DNA of 64,000 nt, taken from Methanolacinia petrolearia DSM 11571. GTDB lineage: Archaea; Halobacteriota; Methanomicrobia; Methanomicrobiales; Methanomicrobiaceae. Shown piece by piece: positions 9,225 through 17,061 of the stretch (its first letter is position 1; each line of letters starts with the position of its first letter). Under the pieces are notes generated by a model, which saw only the letters and a program-made list of their open reading frames with translations, was not told the origin of the DNA and searched no databases. The stretch lies in NCBI RefSeq assembly GCF_000147875.1, contig NC_014507.1, forward strand, positions 1,674,001-1,738,000, given 5' to 3'. The position numbers and the translations under genes were made by a program.

Positions 9225-11204
9225 TCAGCTTCTTCCGTATCTCTTCAATGTAATTACCAGGGATTTTTCCGCTTCTCCATCCTCTTCCGATTTCAGAATA
9301 CCGATTGTTCCGTTATAAGCCGCAACCAGCATCCTCGTTGCATACATCGCGATATTCGAGGGCCGGAGAGCCTCTTCAGGCTGAACATCAAGCAGGCTTT
9401 CAATATTATCAATTATTCCCGACCTGTCCCTGTCGGATATGATTATGGAGATCTCACCGTTCCTGATGCTATGCCTGATATTAAGGGAGAAATCCTCGCG
9501 GTTGAGACTGAACATATTCAGGATATTTATAAAAACATAGGAGAGATTGTCATCAGCAAAGACGAAATAAAGAGCACGATCGTATTCGATAGTCGCACCT
9601 GCGAAATGATAGATTGCGCTTCTTATAACCGAATCGATACATATCGGTTTTAAACACCTGTTTTCGTCTATGAGAAAGTCATAGACGACACGCAGGTTGT
9701 TTATTATGTCCATCCTCGAGCCGATCTCATTTATCAGATCCATCCGGCAGTCGGAAACGTCCGCAGAATCACCTCCTCTGTCCCACCTGGAGCTGATGAT
9801 CGTATTCCAGATCCTGTCATTCTCTTTTAGGGCAATACCCAGGAGATCCTTTATCGCATTATACTCCATTCCGAACTTTTCCTCGACTAAACCTTTAACA
9901 ACGGCAGAACCGACCTCTTTTCCGATCTCTTCAAGAGTGGCCTTTTCAAAGGGAGTGAAACAGCAATTATCGCCTTTTGTGACGTAAAATACCCCTACGA
10001 CATTTTTTTCGGAAAAAACCGGGATTCCCGCATACGATATCGCCCCCAGATCTTCGAGTATCTTTACATCGAAGACCCCCGGAGGTCTGTCGGGGAGATT
10101 TTCGATATACCTCGGCTGCCCGCCATAAAAAATTATATTGTAGGGCCATTCACGGATATTGATCAGGTTGTATCGCTCTTTAAACCAGATCGGAACATTC
10201 AGCGATGATGCCAGCCGTGCAGTCGAAGGATCGTTATTCTTCAGATAGACCAGACAGGACTGGATCTCAAAACTGTCAAGTATCTTTTTCAGGACATTTT
10301 CAAGAATTTCAGGAAGCGAAAAACCGTATACCGTTGATTCAAGGACAGAATTTACAATCTGAATCTGCCGGAGCCTTAAAACGGCCTGCTCCTCAGATCT
10401 CTTCCTGGAAGTTATATCCCGGATCTGGTACTGAGAACCTGCAATCCCTTCATAAATAATAGGTACCGATGAGATCTCAACATCAATTAACTCACCTCCT
10501 CTGACCCTGAAGGACTCTTCCACCGGATGACTGACCTTCCCGGCATTCATACCTTTAAATAACTTTATTATCCTTTTTTGTGTTTCCTTATCCAGGAAAT
10601 CATACGGTGATTTTCCTATGATATCATAGCGGTTGTCCTTGCCTAAGAAACGAATTCCCGCCTCGTTTACATATACAATGACATCCCCCACCAGTACAAA
10701 AACCGGTTCGTGCTGGTGCTCGACGAGATAACTGAAATGAAAATACTGGTCGGACAGCCTTCCGGGGCCGCCGGTGCTATATTTTTGTCCTGCATCGTGG
10801 CTCGTTTCACCCCCGGTTTCACGAATATCTCCCTGGGGAAGATTCATCCCGAGTTCAAGGGAAGATATGAATATCTTCCTTGTTTCCGGGATCCTTGCGG
10901 CAGTCAAAATTAATTTATGCTCGTTCTTATCGGAATCAAGAACTCTGAACTCTGACGTTTTCGGGGAGTTGTAAGGATCGTCCAGGCGTTTTTTAAAAAA
11001 ATTCATGAAAAGCAGAACTTCATCATCAGGAACCAGGGACAGGAAATTCAGATTATCTTCCATAATCGCATAATCCAGCCCGGTTATTGCGAAAAATGAT
11101 GAATTTGCCGCAAGCAGCTGATGGTTTTCATCAAGAATAAAATTCGCTCCTTCGGACATATCATAAATACTCTCTTCAGTATCGCCCGGAAAACCGGATA
11201 TCAT
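9225..11204 (-). CDS. PAS-PAS-GAF sensor with degenerate kinase-like C-terminus
   Basis: 659 residues, cytoplasmic (no TM segments). PAS 1 spans about residues 14-115 (NFILDENHQLLAANSSFFAITG), PAS 2 about 155-270 (VIVYVNEAGIRFLGKDNRYDIIGKS ending in the PAC-like YQIRDITSRKRSEE), and GAF about 290-440 (DLGAISYAGIPVFSEKNVVGVFYV). The last ~200 residues resemble the dimerisation and ATP-binding layout of methanogen histidine kinases. I do not see a clear phospho-accepting His or an intact N/G1 box, so catalysis is doubtful. It is probably a signal-input protein for a cytosolic or redox cue. No response regulator is adjacent. Confidence 0.8.
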   Translation of the reverse strand: MISGFPGDTEESIYDMSEGANFILDENHQLLAANSSFFAITGLDYAIMEDNLNFLSLVPDDEVLLFMNFFKKRLDDPYNSPKTSEFRVLDSDKNEHKLILTAARIPETRKIFISSLELGMNLPQGDIRETGGETSHDAGQKYSTGGPGRLSDQYFHFSYLVEHQHEPVFVLVGDVIVYVNEAGIRFLGKDNRYDIIGKSPYDFLDKETQKRIIKLFKGMNAGKVSHPVEESFRVRGGELIDVEISSVPIIYEGIAGSQYQIRDITSRKRSEEQAVLRLRQIQIVNSVLESTVYGFSLPEILENVLKKILDSFEIQSCLVYLKNNDPSTARLASSLNVPIWFKERYNLINIREWPYNIIFYGGQPRYIENLPDRPPGVFDVKILEDLGAISYAGIPVFSEKNVVGVFYVTKGDNCCFTPFEKATLEEIGKEVGSAVVKGLVEEKFGMEYNAIKDLLGIALKENDRIWNTIISSRWDRGGDSADVSDCRMDLINEIGSRMDIINNLRVVYDFLIDENRCLKPICIDSVIRSAIYHFAGATIEYDRALYFVFADDNLSYVFINILNMFSLNREDFSLNIRHSIRNGEISIIISDRDRSGIIDNIESLLDVQPEEALRPSNIAMYATRMLVAAYNGTIGILKSEEDGEAEKSLVITLKRYGRS

Positions 11205-11407
11205 AATGGTTCCTCCGGTTTTTGTCCGTAATTAATTTGCATGTCTGACCCCCCGGAATTTGATTCCTGAAATAAAACTCTATGGCTACATTAAAAAAAT
11301 TTACTTTTTAAAACAGAGAATGTCCGGATCACTTTACAGGAAGAAATCATTCTCTTGCAATATTGTAAATAATATTATAAATTCACGACAAACCTGACTG
11401 ACAAGAG

Positions 11408-12100
11408 ATGAGCGATATAAAAGAACCTCTACCCGGACCTGTAAAAGGCATAATCTTCGATATGGACAATACGCTCTATAACTTCTTCGATGCCAAAATC
11501 CTTGCATGTGAAAGGGTTTGCGAAACGATCGGTGCAGGGAACGGGCAGGAGCTGTTCAGGTATTTTCTGTCGGGAAAACGCGGTTTTGAAAATCCTGAAA
11601 ATATCAGGGATTATATGACCGATCTCGGTGTATCGGACGAATCCGAATCCCTGTTCAAAAATGCCTCATGTATCTACGAAGACGTCAAACTCTCTTCGAT
11701 CACCCTGTATCCGGGAGTACCGGAATTGATTAGGGAACTTCACGAATCGGGTATGAGGCTTACAATCGTCACCGATGCAGACAGCATACAGGCAAAAAAG
11801 AGGCTGACAAAACTCGAATTATATGACTATTTCGAGTCTGTAATAACCCCGGATGTAACAGGGAAGAGAAAACCTGACCCTTTGAATTTTTTCAGCGCGA
11901 TGGAGGTCATGAACACGACCCCGGAAGAGACGATGGTCGTCGGCGACAGCCCGAAAAGAGAGATCGAGCCGGGAAACAAGCTCGGCCTCACTACAGTATA
12001 TGCAAAATACGGCGACTGGCTGAAGACGCCGTTTCCGTCGATCAAGCCGGACCATGTTCTCGAAAAATTCTATGACCTGAGAACAATACTCGATCTCTGA
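11408..12100 (+). CDS. HAD-superfamily hydrolase (phosphatase)
   Basis: 230 residues. HAD motif I is FDMDNTLY, with nucleophile D18 and acid D20. Motif II lies in TIVTDAD, the motif III lysine in KRKPDP, and motif IV in VVGDSPKREIEPG. A helical C1-type cap sits between motifs I and II, as in the pyrimidine-nucleotidase and phosphoglycolate-phosphatase subgroup. It should hydrolyse a small phosphorylated metabolite; the substrate cannot be assigned. A TATA-like ATTATAAAT at about 11373-11382 gives a very short leader. It is divergent from the PAS sensor. Confidence 0.88.
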   Translation: MSDIKEPLPGPVKGIIFDMDNTLYNFFDAKILACERVCETIGAGNGQELFRYFLSGKRGFENPENIRDYMTDLGVSDESESLFKNASCIYEDVKLSSITLYPGVPELIRELHESGMRLTIVTDADSIQAKKRLTKLELYDYFESVITPDVTGKRKPDPLNFFSAMEVMNTTPEETMVVGDSPKREIEPGNKLGLTTVYAKYGDWLKTPFPSIKPDHVLEKFYDLRTILDL

Positions 12101-12256
12101 ATCCTGCCGTACCGGGAGATCAGATCACTCTTTTTACGGCCAAACCGGGGAGGCAGTAGAGATTTTTTCCATAAATTCCCATATTAGATTTCCGGGAACC
12201 GATAGTCAGGAATAATTTCTTCCGGCACAAATTAACCCTTAAGGTTTTTGATCAGT

Positions 12257-13012
12257 ATGAACAACGGGACAGTTACAAGAAGAATCCCCGAGATCGATCT
12301 GTTCAGGGGAACTGCAGTAATGATGATGATCCTCTTTCATACCGTCTTCGACCTTTACTATTTCGGCCTCTTCAATATCGATATACATTCAGGCTTCTGG
12401 GGCGGTTTCGGGTATATCACCGGGTTCCTTTTCGTCTTCATCGCGGGAATATCGGCATGGATCAGCCGGATGAGAGCAGAGAGCAGGCTCGATGAAAAGG
12501 GAATCCTTATCAAATTCCTGAAAAGAGGCCTTTTCATATTCTCGATAGGGCTTGGAATAACTGCCGTGACCTGGTTCTTCGCGCCGAAAAGTGCAATAAT
12601 CTTCGGGACGCTTCACCTGATCGGTCTTTCAATAATCCTTGCACCACTCTTTTTCAGGTTCTCTGTTAAGAATATCTACATCGCAGCTGCGATAATCCTC
12701 GCCGGGCTGCTGATACAGGGCGTAAGCGGAGATCCTGCATTAACAATCATCGGAATACATGCACCTGACTTCTCCACTCTTGATTATAAACCGCTGATCC
12801 CGTGGTTCGGATATTTCCTTGCGGGCATTGCATTCTCGGCCTTCATGTACCCGAACGGAAGAGAAAGGAGCCGCCTGAGATCCGTAAAGATCCCGGCCCC
12901 GGAATTCATACAGTTGATCGGCAGGCACTCGCTTATCATTTACCTTGTTCACCAGCCGGTGATCATACTCCTGCTTTCGCTAATCTCCGGAAAAATGCTG
13001 TTGTCTTTTTAA
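12257..13012 (+). CDS. DUF1624 / HGSNAT-like multipass membrane protein
   Basis: 251 residues from ATG 12257; an in-frame TTG at 12248 would add three. It opens with the family signature RRIPEIDLFRGTAVMMMILFHTVFDLYYF, read as an acidic/basic motif running into TM1, with the histidine of LFHT in the membrane. Six or seven further hydrophobic segments follow. The family is related to heparan-alpha-glucosaminide N-acetyltransferase and YeiB-type transmembrane acyltransferases, so acyl transfer to an envelope glycan or lipid is plausible but unproven. Its 3' end overlaps the convergent adenine deaminase gene by four bases. Confidence 0.82.
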   Translation: MNNGTVTRRIPEIDLFRGTAVMMMILFHTVFDLYYFGLFNIDIHSGFWGGFGYITGFLFVFIAGISAWISRMRAESRLDEKGILIKFLKRGLFIFSIGLGITAVTWFFAPKSAIIFGTLHLIGLSIILAPLFFRFSVKNIYIAAAIILAGLLIQGVSGDPALTIIGIHAPDFSTLDYKPLIPWFGYFLAGIAFSAFMYPNGRERSRLRSVKIPAPEFIQLIGRHSLIIYLVHQPVIILLLSLISGKMLLSF

Positions 13013-14643
13013 TCAAAGACAGGCACATCAGTAAAAGAATTCACGTCGAATAAGCCCCGGTCTGTTATCCTCAGTTCGGGGATTACCGTCAGTGCAAGGA
13101 AGGAGAGATACATGAACGGATCCTTTAATGACGTCATTTTCTCAACCAGTTCGTTTATACGGGCAAGTTCGTCCACAACAGATTCGTAGGGGAGATCCGA
13201 CATTATCCCGCCGCATTCGAACGGAAGAACTGCTGTTTTTTCACCGCAGACTGCCGCCATTCCGCCTCTGCCGGAGGCCACGCATCTTATCGCTTCGATG
13301 ATCTCCTCATCGGACACGCCGACGGCGACCACATTATGGCAGTCGTGGGATACGCTGGATGCGATCGCACCTCTCTTCAGCCCGAAGCCTTTTACCAGCC
13401 CGGTGCCGAATCCCCCGCCCCTGTACCTGTCACATACAACGGCCTTCAGGATATCGTTCTCCAGATCCGGAACAAAATCCCCGTCGAGTTTGATGTCGAG
13501 CCTCTTCGTGAGGATCTCGCCTTCGACGATCGAGATGACCTTTGCCGTCCCCGCTCCTTTGATCCGCATTCCGCTCTTTTCCGGCACACGAAGGTTGAAA
13601 TCATATTTGATCCTGCCCGGAGGAGAATGGCCAGGATCGGTGAATTCTTTGCCGCCGATATATGTCTTTCGGACTTCAAACTCATTAGAGTCATCGATGA
13701 TACAGAAGTCAGCCCTCCTCCCCGGAGACACCGCACCGCGATCGTACAGGCGGAAATGATCAGAGGCGGATAGCGTCGCCATCCTGTAGGCAAGCTCCGG
13801 CCTGACACCGTATTCAACCGCTTTTCGGATACAGTCGTCGATATGCCCCGAATTACAGAGCATATCCGCATGCCTGTCGTCGGTTGCAAACGAGCACCTT
13901 GAAACCGTAATATCGTCGACCAGTGGAGCAAGAGCCTTCAGGTTCTTCTCGGTCGAGCCTTCCCTCATGAAGATGTGCATACCCGCCTTCAGCTTTTCAC
14001 GTGCCCCGGAAAGATCCGTGCATTCGTGCTCGCTTCCTATACCCTGCATGACATACGCATTGAGCTCCTTTCCTGTCAGGCCCGGGCAGTGTCCGTCGAT
14101 AGTATCGAAGATCTCCAGCTTTTCGTAGACATCATCCTGGCCGGATATCACACCGGGGTAGTTCATCATCTCCCCGAGACCGATAATGTGTCTGCGTCCC
14201 GAAAATCTCCTGATATCCTCCGGGCCGAGTACTGCACCGCCCATATCGGCAGGCGTCGCAGGCACGCATGACGGAACCATGTATTCGATATTCAGGTCCG
14301 TCTTGTTCGCTTCCGACAGCATATATTCTATTCCCGCAGAACCCGCAACATTGGCGATCTCGTGCGGGTCCGCGATAACAGTCGTCGTCCCGTGGGGGAT
14401 TACAAGGCGGCCGTATTCGGAGGGTGTCAAAAGAGAGCTTTCTATATGAACATGAGAATCGATGAGTCCGGGAATCACCCTCGCACCTTCGAGGTCGATC
14501 TCTTCTCTCCCTGAATAGTCCCCCTTACCAATGACGATTCCGTCACTCACCGCAAAGTCGCACAGGTCCCATTTGCAGTCGAACGGACAAAAAAGCTCGG
14601 CATTCAGGAATACGATATCCGCAGGCGCTTTCCCCAGCGCCAC
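13009..14643 (-). CDS. ade: Adenine deaminase
   Basis: Converts adenine to hypoxanthine and ammonia for purine salvage. 544 residues with amidohydrolase metal motifs: DSHVHIESS, PHGTTTVIADPHEIANV, GHCPGLTGKELNAYV, GIGSEHE and FATDDRHADML, followed by the C-terminal ade domain. The given start is GTG (14643), but it has no Shine-Dalgarno site. GAGGTG lies ~30 bases upstream, and the in-frame codons between encode AAKDLLPVALGKAPADIV, which resembles the usual family N-terminus. The true start may therefore be an ATA codon at 14667 or 14670. It follows the lipoprotein gene on the same strand with almost no gap. Confidence 0.93.
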   Translation of the reverse strand: MALGKAPADIVFLNAELFCPFDCKWDLCDFAVSDGIVIGKGDYSGREEIDLEGARVIPGLIDSHVHIESSLLTPSEYGRLVIPHGTTTVIADPHEIANVAGSAGIEYMLSEANKTDLNIEYMVPSCVPATPADMGGAVLGPEDIRRFSGRRHIIGLGEMMNYPGVISGQDDVYEKLEIFDTIDGHCPGLTGKELNAYVMQGIGSEHECTDLSGAREKLKAGMHIFMREGSTEKNLKALAPLVDDITVSRCSFATDDRHADMLCNSGHIDDCIRKAVEYGVRPELAYRMATLSASDHFRLYDRGAVSPGRRADFCIIDDSNEFEVRKTYIGGKEFTDPGHSPPGRIKYDFNLRVPEKSGMRIKGAGTAKVISIVEGEILTKRLDIKLDGDFVPDLENDILKAVVCDRYRGGGFGTGLVKGFGLKRGAIASSVSHDCHNVVAVGVSDEEIIEAIRCVASGRGGMAAVCGEKTAVLPFECGGIMSDLPYESVVDELARINELVEKMTSLKDPFMYLSFLALTVIPELRITDRGLFDVNSFTDVPVFD

Positions 14644-14666
14644 GGGCAGTAAATCTTTTGCGGCTA

Positions 14667-15032
14667 TTATTTCACCTCAATATTCCTTATCACCGCAGAG
14701 CTGCGCCTGCCGTCTTCAAGGATATACAGGTATAATTTATAATTCCCCGGCTCCAGCTCGACAGGAAGGCTGTAGGTGTTGTCGCCCGGCTCCAGTGAGA
14801 CGAAATTGATATATCTGCCTGCCTCAACCTGCCTGAACCCGGCGAGATCGAAGACCGTAACCTGCACCGAAACGTCAACCGGCTCTCCGTCATTGATAAT
14901 CTCGATATCGAGAGAGCCGTTGTCGTATGCCACGTCGCCGAATGAATATGTAAGACAGCCGCAGCACAGAACAGCAGTCGCTACCAGGAGAACGGGAATT
15001 GCAGCTTTCATACCAACCTTACTCAAAGACAT
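14667..15032 (-). CDS. Small secreted lipoprotein with beta-sandwich-like domain
   Basis: 121 residues. A signal peptide with hydrophobic core VLLVATAVLCCGC ends in a lipobox-like cysteine near residue 26. The remaining ~95 residues form an all-beta domain (DIEIINDGEPVDVSVQVTVF, FVSLEPGDNTYSLPVELEPGNYKLYLY) like a Big/CARDB-type module. It is likely anchored outside the cell. Function is unknown. It sits immediately upstream of ade on the same strand; a functional link is not obvious. Confidence 0.7.
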   Translation of the reverse strand: MSLSKVGMKAAIPVLLVATAVLCCGCLTYSFGDVAYDNGSLDIEIINDGEPVDVSVQVTVFDLAGFRQVEAGRYINFVSLEPGDNTYSLPVELEPGNYKLYLYILEDGRRSSAVIRNIEVK

Positions 15033-15129
15033 TATGTGAATTATCTCCAGAATCTTTAAAATTCTTTTTATGGGAATGCCGGGCGGATCTACAACCGAAG
15101 CTGATATTTAACATGAAAATCCGGATCAG

Positions 15130-15193
15130 GACACCTTAGATCCCCTGTCCTGATTCCAATAAACTTTTTGGCTCTTTGCTGTTCATGTTTCTC
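15130..15193 (+). repeat. Conserved leader of the second family B array
   Basis: The stretch from TTAGATCCCCTGTCCTG through AATAAACTTTTTGGCTCTTTGCTG is nearly repeated before the third array (20388-20448) and, reversed, beside the array at 54.2 kb. It always lies immediately before the first unit. No canonical TATA box is clear in it. Confidence 0.6.
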
Positions 15194-15477
15194 TCAGGCG
15201 ACCCCGGCACCGGCGGCCGAGCCGCAGGACGGCCCCTGCACAGGGGCCTTGCCCTGAGATAATTTTCTCATTGCACGCCCGGGGACCGACGAGGGTCCCG
15301 GACTATTTTATTTATTTTGCTACGACAGGTTCCTTTCCGTACACGCCTTGAATAAACCGCGTCCCGCCACGCAGGGGATACTTGTCTATCCCCGGAGTGG
15401 CCTATCACAATAGAGAGGCCCCGGGGTCGGGGCCGGTCCGCGAGCCTGCAGTGCGGCTCGCGGCGAGGGGTCGTCGA
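15194..15477 (+). repeat. Family B unit B4
   Basis: Complete unit. Its first inner stem has one mismatch (GGCGGCCGAGCCGCAGG), and the second loop is CAC rather than CCC. It is followed by a ~36-base insert (15478-15513) that also follows unit B8, before a second copy of the right-end sequence TCGTCTGA. Confidence 0.85.
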
Positions 15478-15543
15478 CAATGCACCTGATAAATATTTGA
15501 TCAGATCGTCTGATTTAGATATGTTAGTAAGTTCAGACCTTAC

Positions 15544-15825
15544 TCAGGCGACCCCGGCACCAGCGGCCGAGCCGCTGGACGGCCCCTGCCCAGTGGCCTT
15601 GCCCTAAGATAATTCTCCCATTGCACGCCCGGGGACCGGCAGGGGTCCCCGGACTGCTGAAGTTAGTTTTTTTTCCGGTACTTCTTTCCGTACACGCCTT
15701 GAGTACACCGCGTCCCGCCACGCAGGGGATACTTGTCTATCCCCGGAGTGGCCTATCGCAAGGAGAGGCCCCGAGGTCGGGGCCGGTCCGCGGGCCTGCA
15801 GTGCGGCTCGCGGCGAGGGGTTGCC
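15544..15825 (+). repeat. Family B unit B5, with a compensating stem change
   Basis: Complete unit. The first inner hairpin reads CAGCGGC...GCCGCTG where other copies have CGGCGGC...GCCGCCG: a G-C pair replaced by A-T on both sides. The second hairpin has one mismatch (CAGTGG). The right end is the alternative type GGGGTTGCCAAAG. Confidence 0.85.
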
Positions 15826-15874
15826 AAAGATGTGATCGAGGGATACCACAGTTCTTTGCTGTCTCATGTATTTC

Positions 15875-15991
15875 TCAGGCGACCCCGGCACCGGCGGCCG
15901 AGCCGCCGGACGGCCCCTGCACAGGGGCCTTGCCCTAAGATAATCTTCCAACGGCACGCCCGGGGGACCGGCAAGGGTCCCCGGGCTGTTT
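15875..15991 (+). repeat. Family B unit B6, truncated terminal unit
   Basis: Only the first three hairpins are present; the unit stops after GGGCTGTTTATT. The next ~100 bases (to about 16110) contain a tail, GATTCTTTAGATCCCTTGTCC... and ...CGCCCGTCATGAGG, matched at the ends of the arrays near 22.0 kb and 53.8 kb. Confidence 0.8.
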
Positions 15992-16110
15992 ATTCGCTTT
16001 TGTTTTGAAATCCTGATTGAGATTCTTTAGATCCCTTGTCCTGGTTCCGATAGACGTTGTAGATTATTATCGGTTTTTGTGTGACGGAGCCGCCCGTCAT
16101 GAGGGTTTAA

Positions 16111-16137
16111 CATGAAAATCACGTCGTGATTTACATG
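16111..16137. promoter_or_regulatory. 27-base dyad upstream of parA
   Basis: Two arms CATG-A-AAATCACG and CGTGATTT-A-CATG flank a single central T; the core at 16116-16132 is perfect. It is about 80 bases before the parA start, so it is a candidate operator or partition (centromere-like) site for the ParA system. Confidence 0.4.
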
Positions 16138-16185
16138 AAACAGTGCATGAAACCTTTGTTTCATAAACGCTTTTATTAAAGTTCC

Positions 16186-16203
16186 CATATAATGATTTAT
16201 ATG
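16186..16203. promoter_or_regulatory. Inverted repeat overlapping the parA promoter
   Basis: Arms CATATAA and TTATATG around TGAT form an 18-base dyad whose TATA-rich right arm lies 15 bases before the parA start. It could serve as TATA element and operator together. Confidence 0.4.
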
Positions 16204-16217
16204 AAGGGGGAATCTGA

Positions 16218-17057
16218 ATTTCCATAATTACATTTGCCCATCATAAAGGAGGAACAGGAAAAACCACATCCTGTATAAATATTGCAGGATTTTTACAGAA
16301 GAAAGGGGAGAAGGTTCTTGTTATCGACTGCGACCCGCAGGCCAACGCCACCTCGGGTCTCGGAATAAACCCTGACGAATGCAGCGTAAATATGTACGAT
16401 GTATATATGAACGCATTCGAGGGTTTTCCGGACGTATCCATAAAGGATGTCATCGTCGATACCGAATCGGGGATATCACTCGCTCCTGCTTCCCTCGATC
16501 TCGTAGGCGTAGAGCCGTATCTCTACAGTATCGACGACAGGCTGACTGTGCTGAAAGAATCGCTGAAACCGGTAGAAAACGAATACGATCACATCCTTAT
16601 AGACACTCCGCCGAGCCTGGGCCAGTTCGTCCTCAACGGCTTCATTGCTGCGGACCGGATCATAATCAACCTCGACAGCGGGATGTTCGCACAGAAAGGA
16701 GTAGACAACCTGAAAGCGATCTTTGAAGATATTAAAGAGATTACAGGACGGAGGAAGAGCGCCGACATGGCAATCATCACGAAGACCGGAGATCTTCACG
16801 AGACGAGATCATCTTTCCAGGAGATCGCCCTGATAATAAAAAAGATGCTGAAGGCGGCAGGTGAAGATGAAAATAGCGAAAGAGAGAAGGAGATCGAATC
16901 CATGCTCTCATCATTTGCAGGCAGAACATGCTCCGTGCCCTACGACTACAATATAATAAAGGCACAGCTGAAAGGGCTGCCGATATCGCATCTTTTTCCC
17001 GACAGCCCCGCAGCAGCAGCCTACAGGGAGATTGCAGAAATAATCAGCGTTTGGTGA
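16218..17057 (+). CDS. parA: ParA/MinD-type partition ATPase, AUU start codon
   Basis: 279 residues. The start is read as ATT at 16218: an in-frame TGA lies directly before it (16215-16217), no ATG occurs in frame until 16392, and GGGGG lies seven bases upstream. From there the frame reads [16 protein letters not shown], the deviant Walker A motif with its signature lysine, then [13 protein letters not shown] (Walker A') and HILIDTPPS (Walker B). The in-frame ATG at 16392 would delete the whole nucleotide-binding motif. ParA-type ATPases dimerise on ATP and position DNA or protein cargo. No parB is next to it; a soluble chemoreceptor gene starts five bases later, suggesting the cargo is a chemoreceptor cluster. 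Confidence 0.9.
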   Translation: MSIITFAHHKGGTGKTTSCINIAGFLQKKGEKVLVIDCDPQANATSGLGINPDECSVNMYDVYMNAFEGFPDVSIKDVIVDTESGISLAPASLDLVGVEPYLYSIDDRLTVLKESLKPVENEYDHILIDTPPSLGQFVLNGFIAADRIIINLDSGMFAQKGVDNLKAIFEDIKEITGRRKSADMAIITKTGDLHETRSSFQEIALIIKKMLKAAGEDENSEREKEIESMLSSFAGRTCSVPYDYNIIKAQLKGLPISHLFPDSPAAAAYREIAEIISVW

Positions 17058-17061
17058 TATT

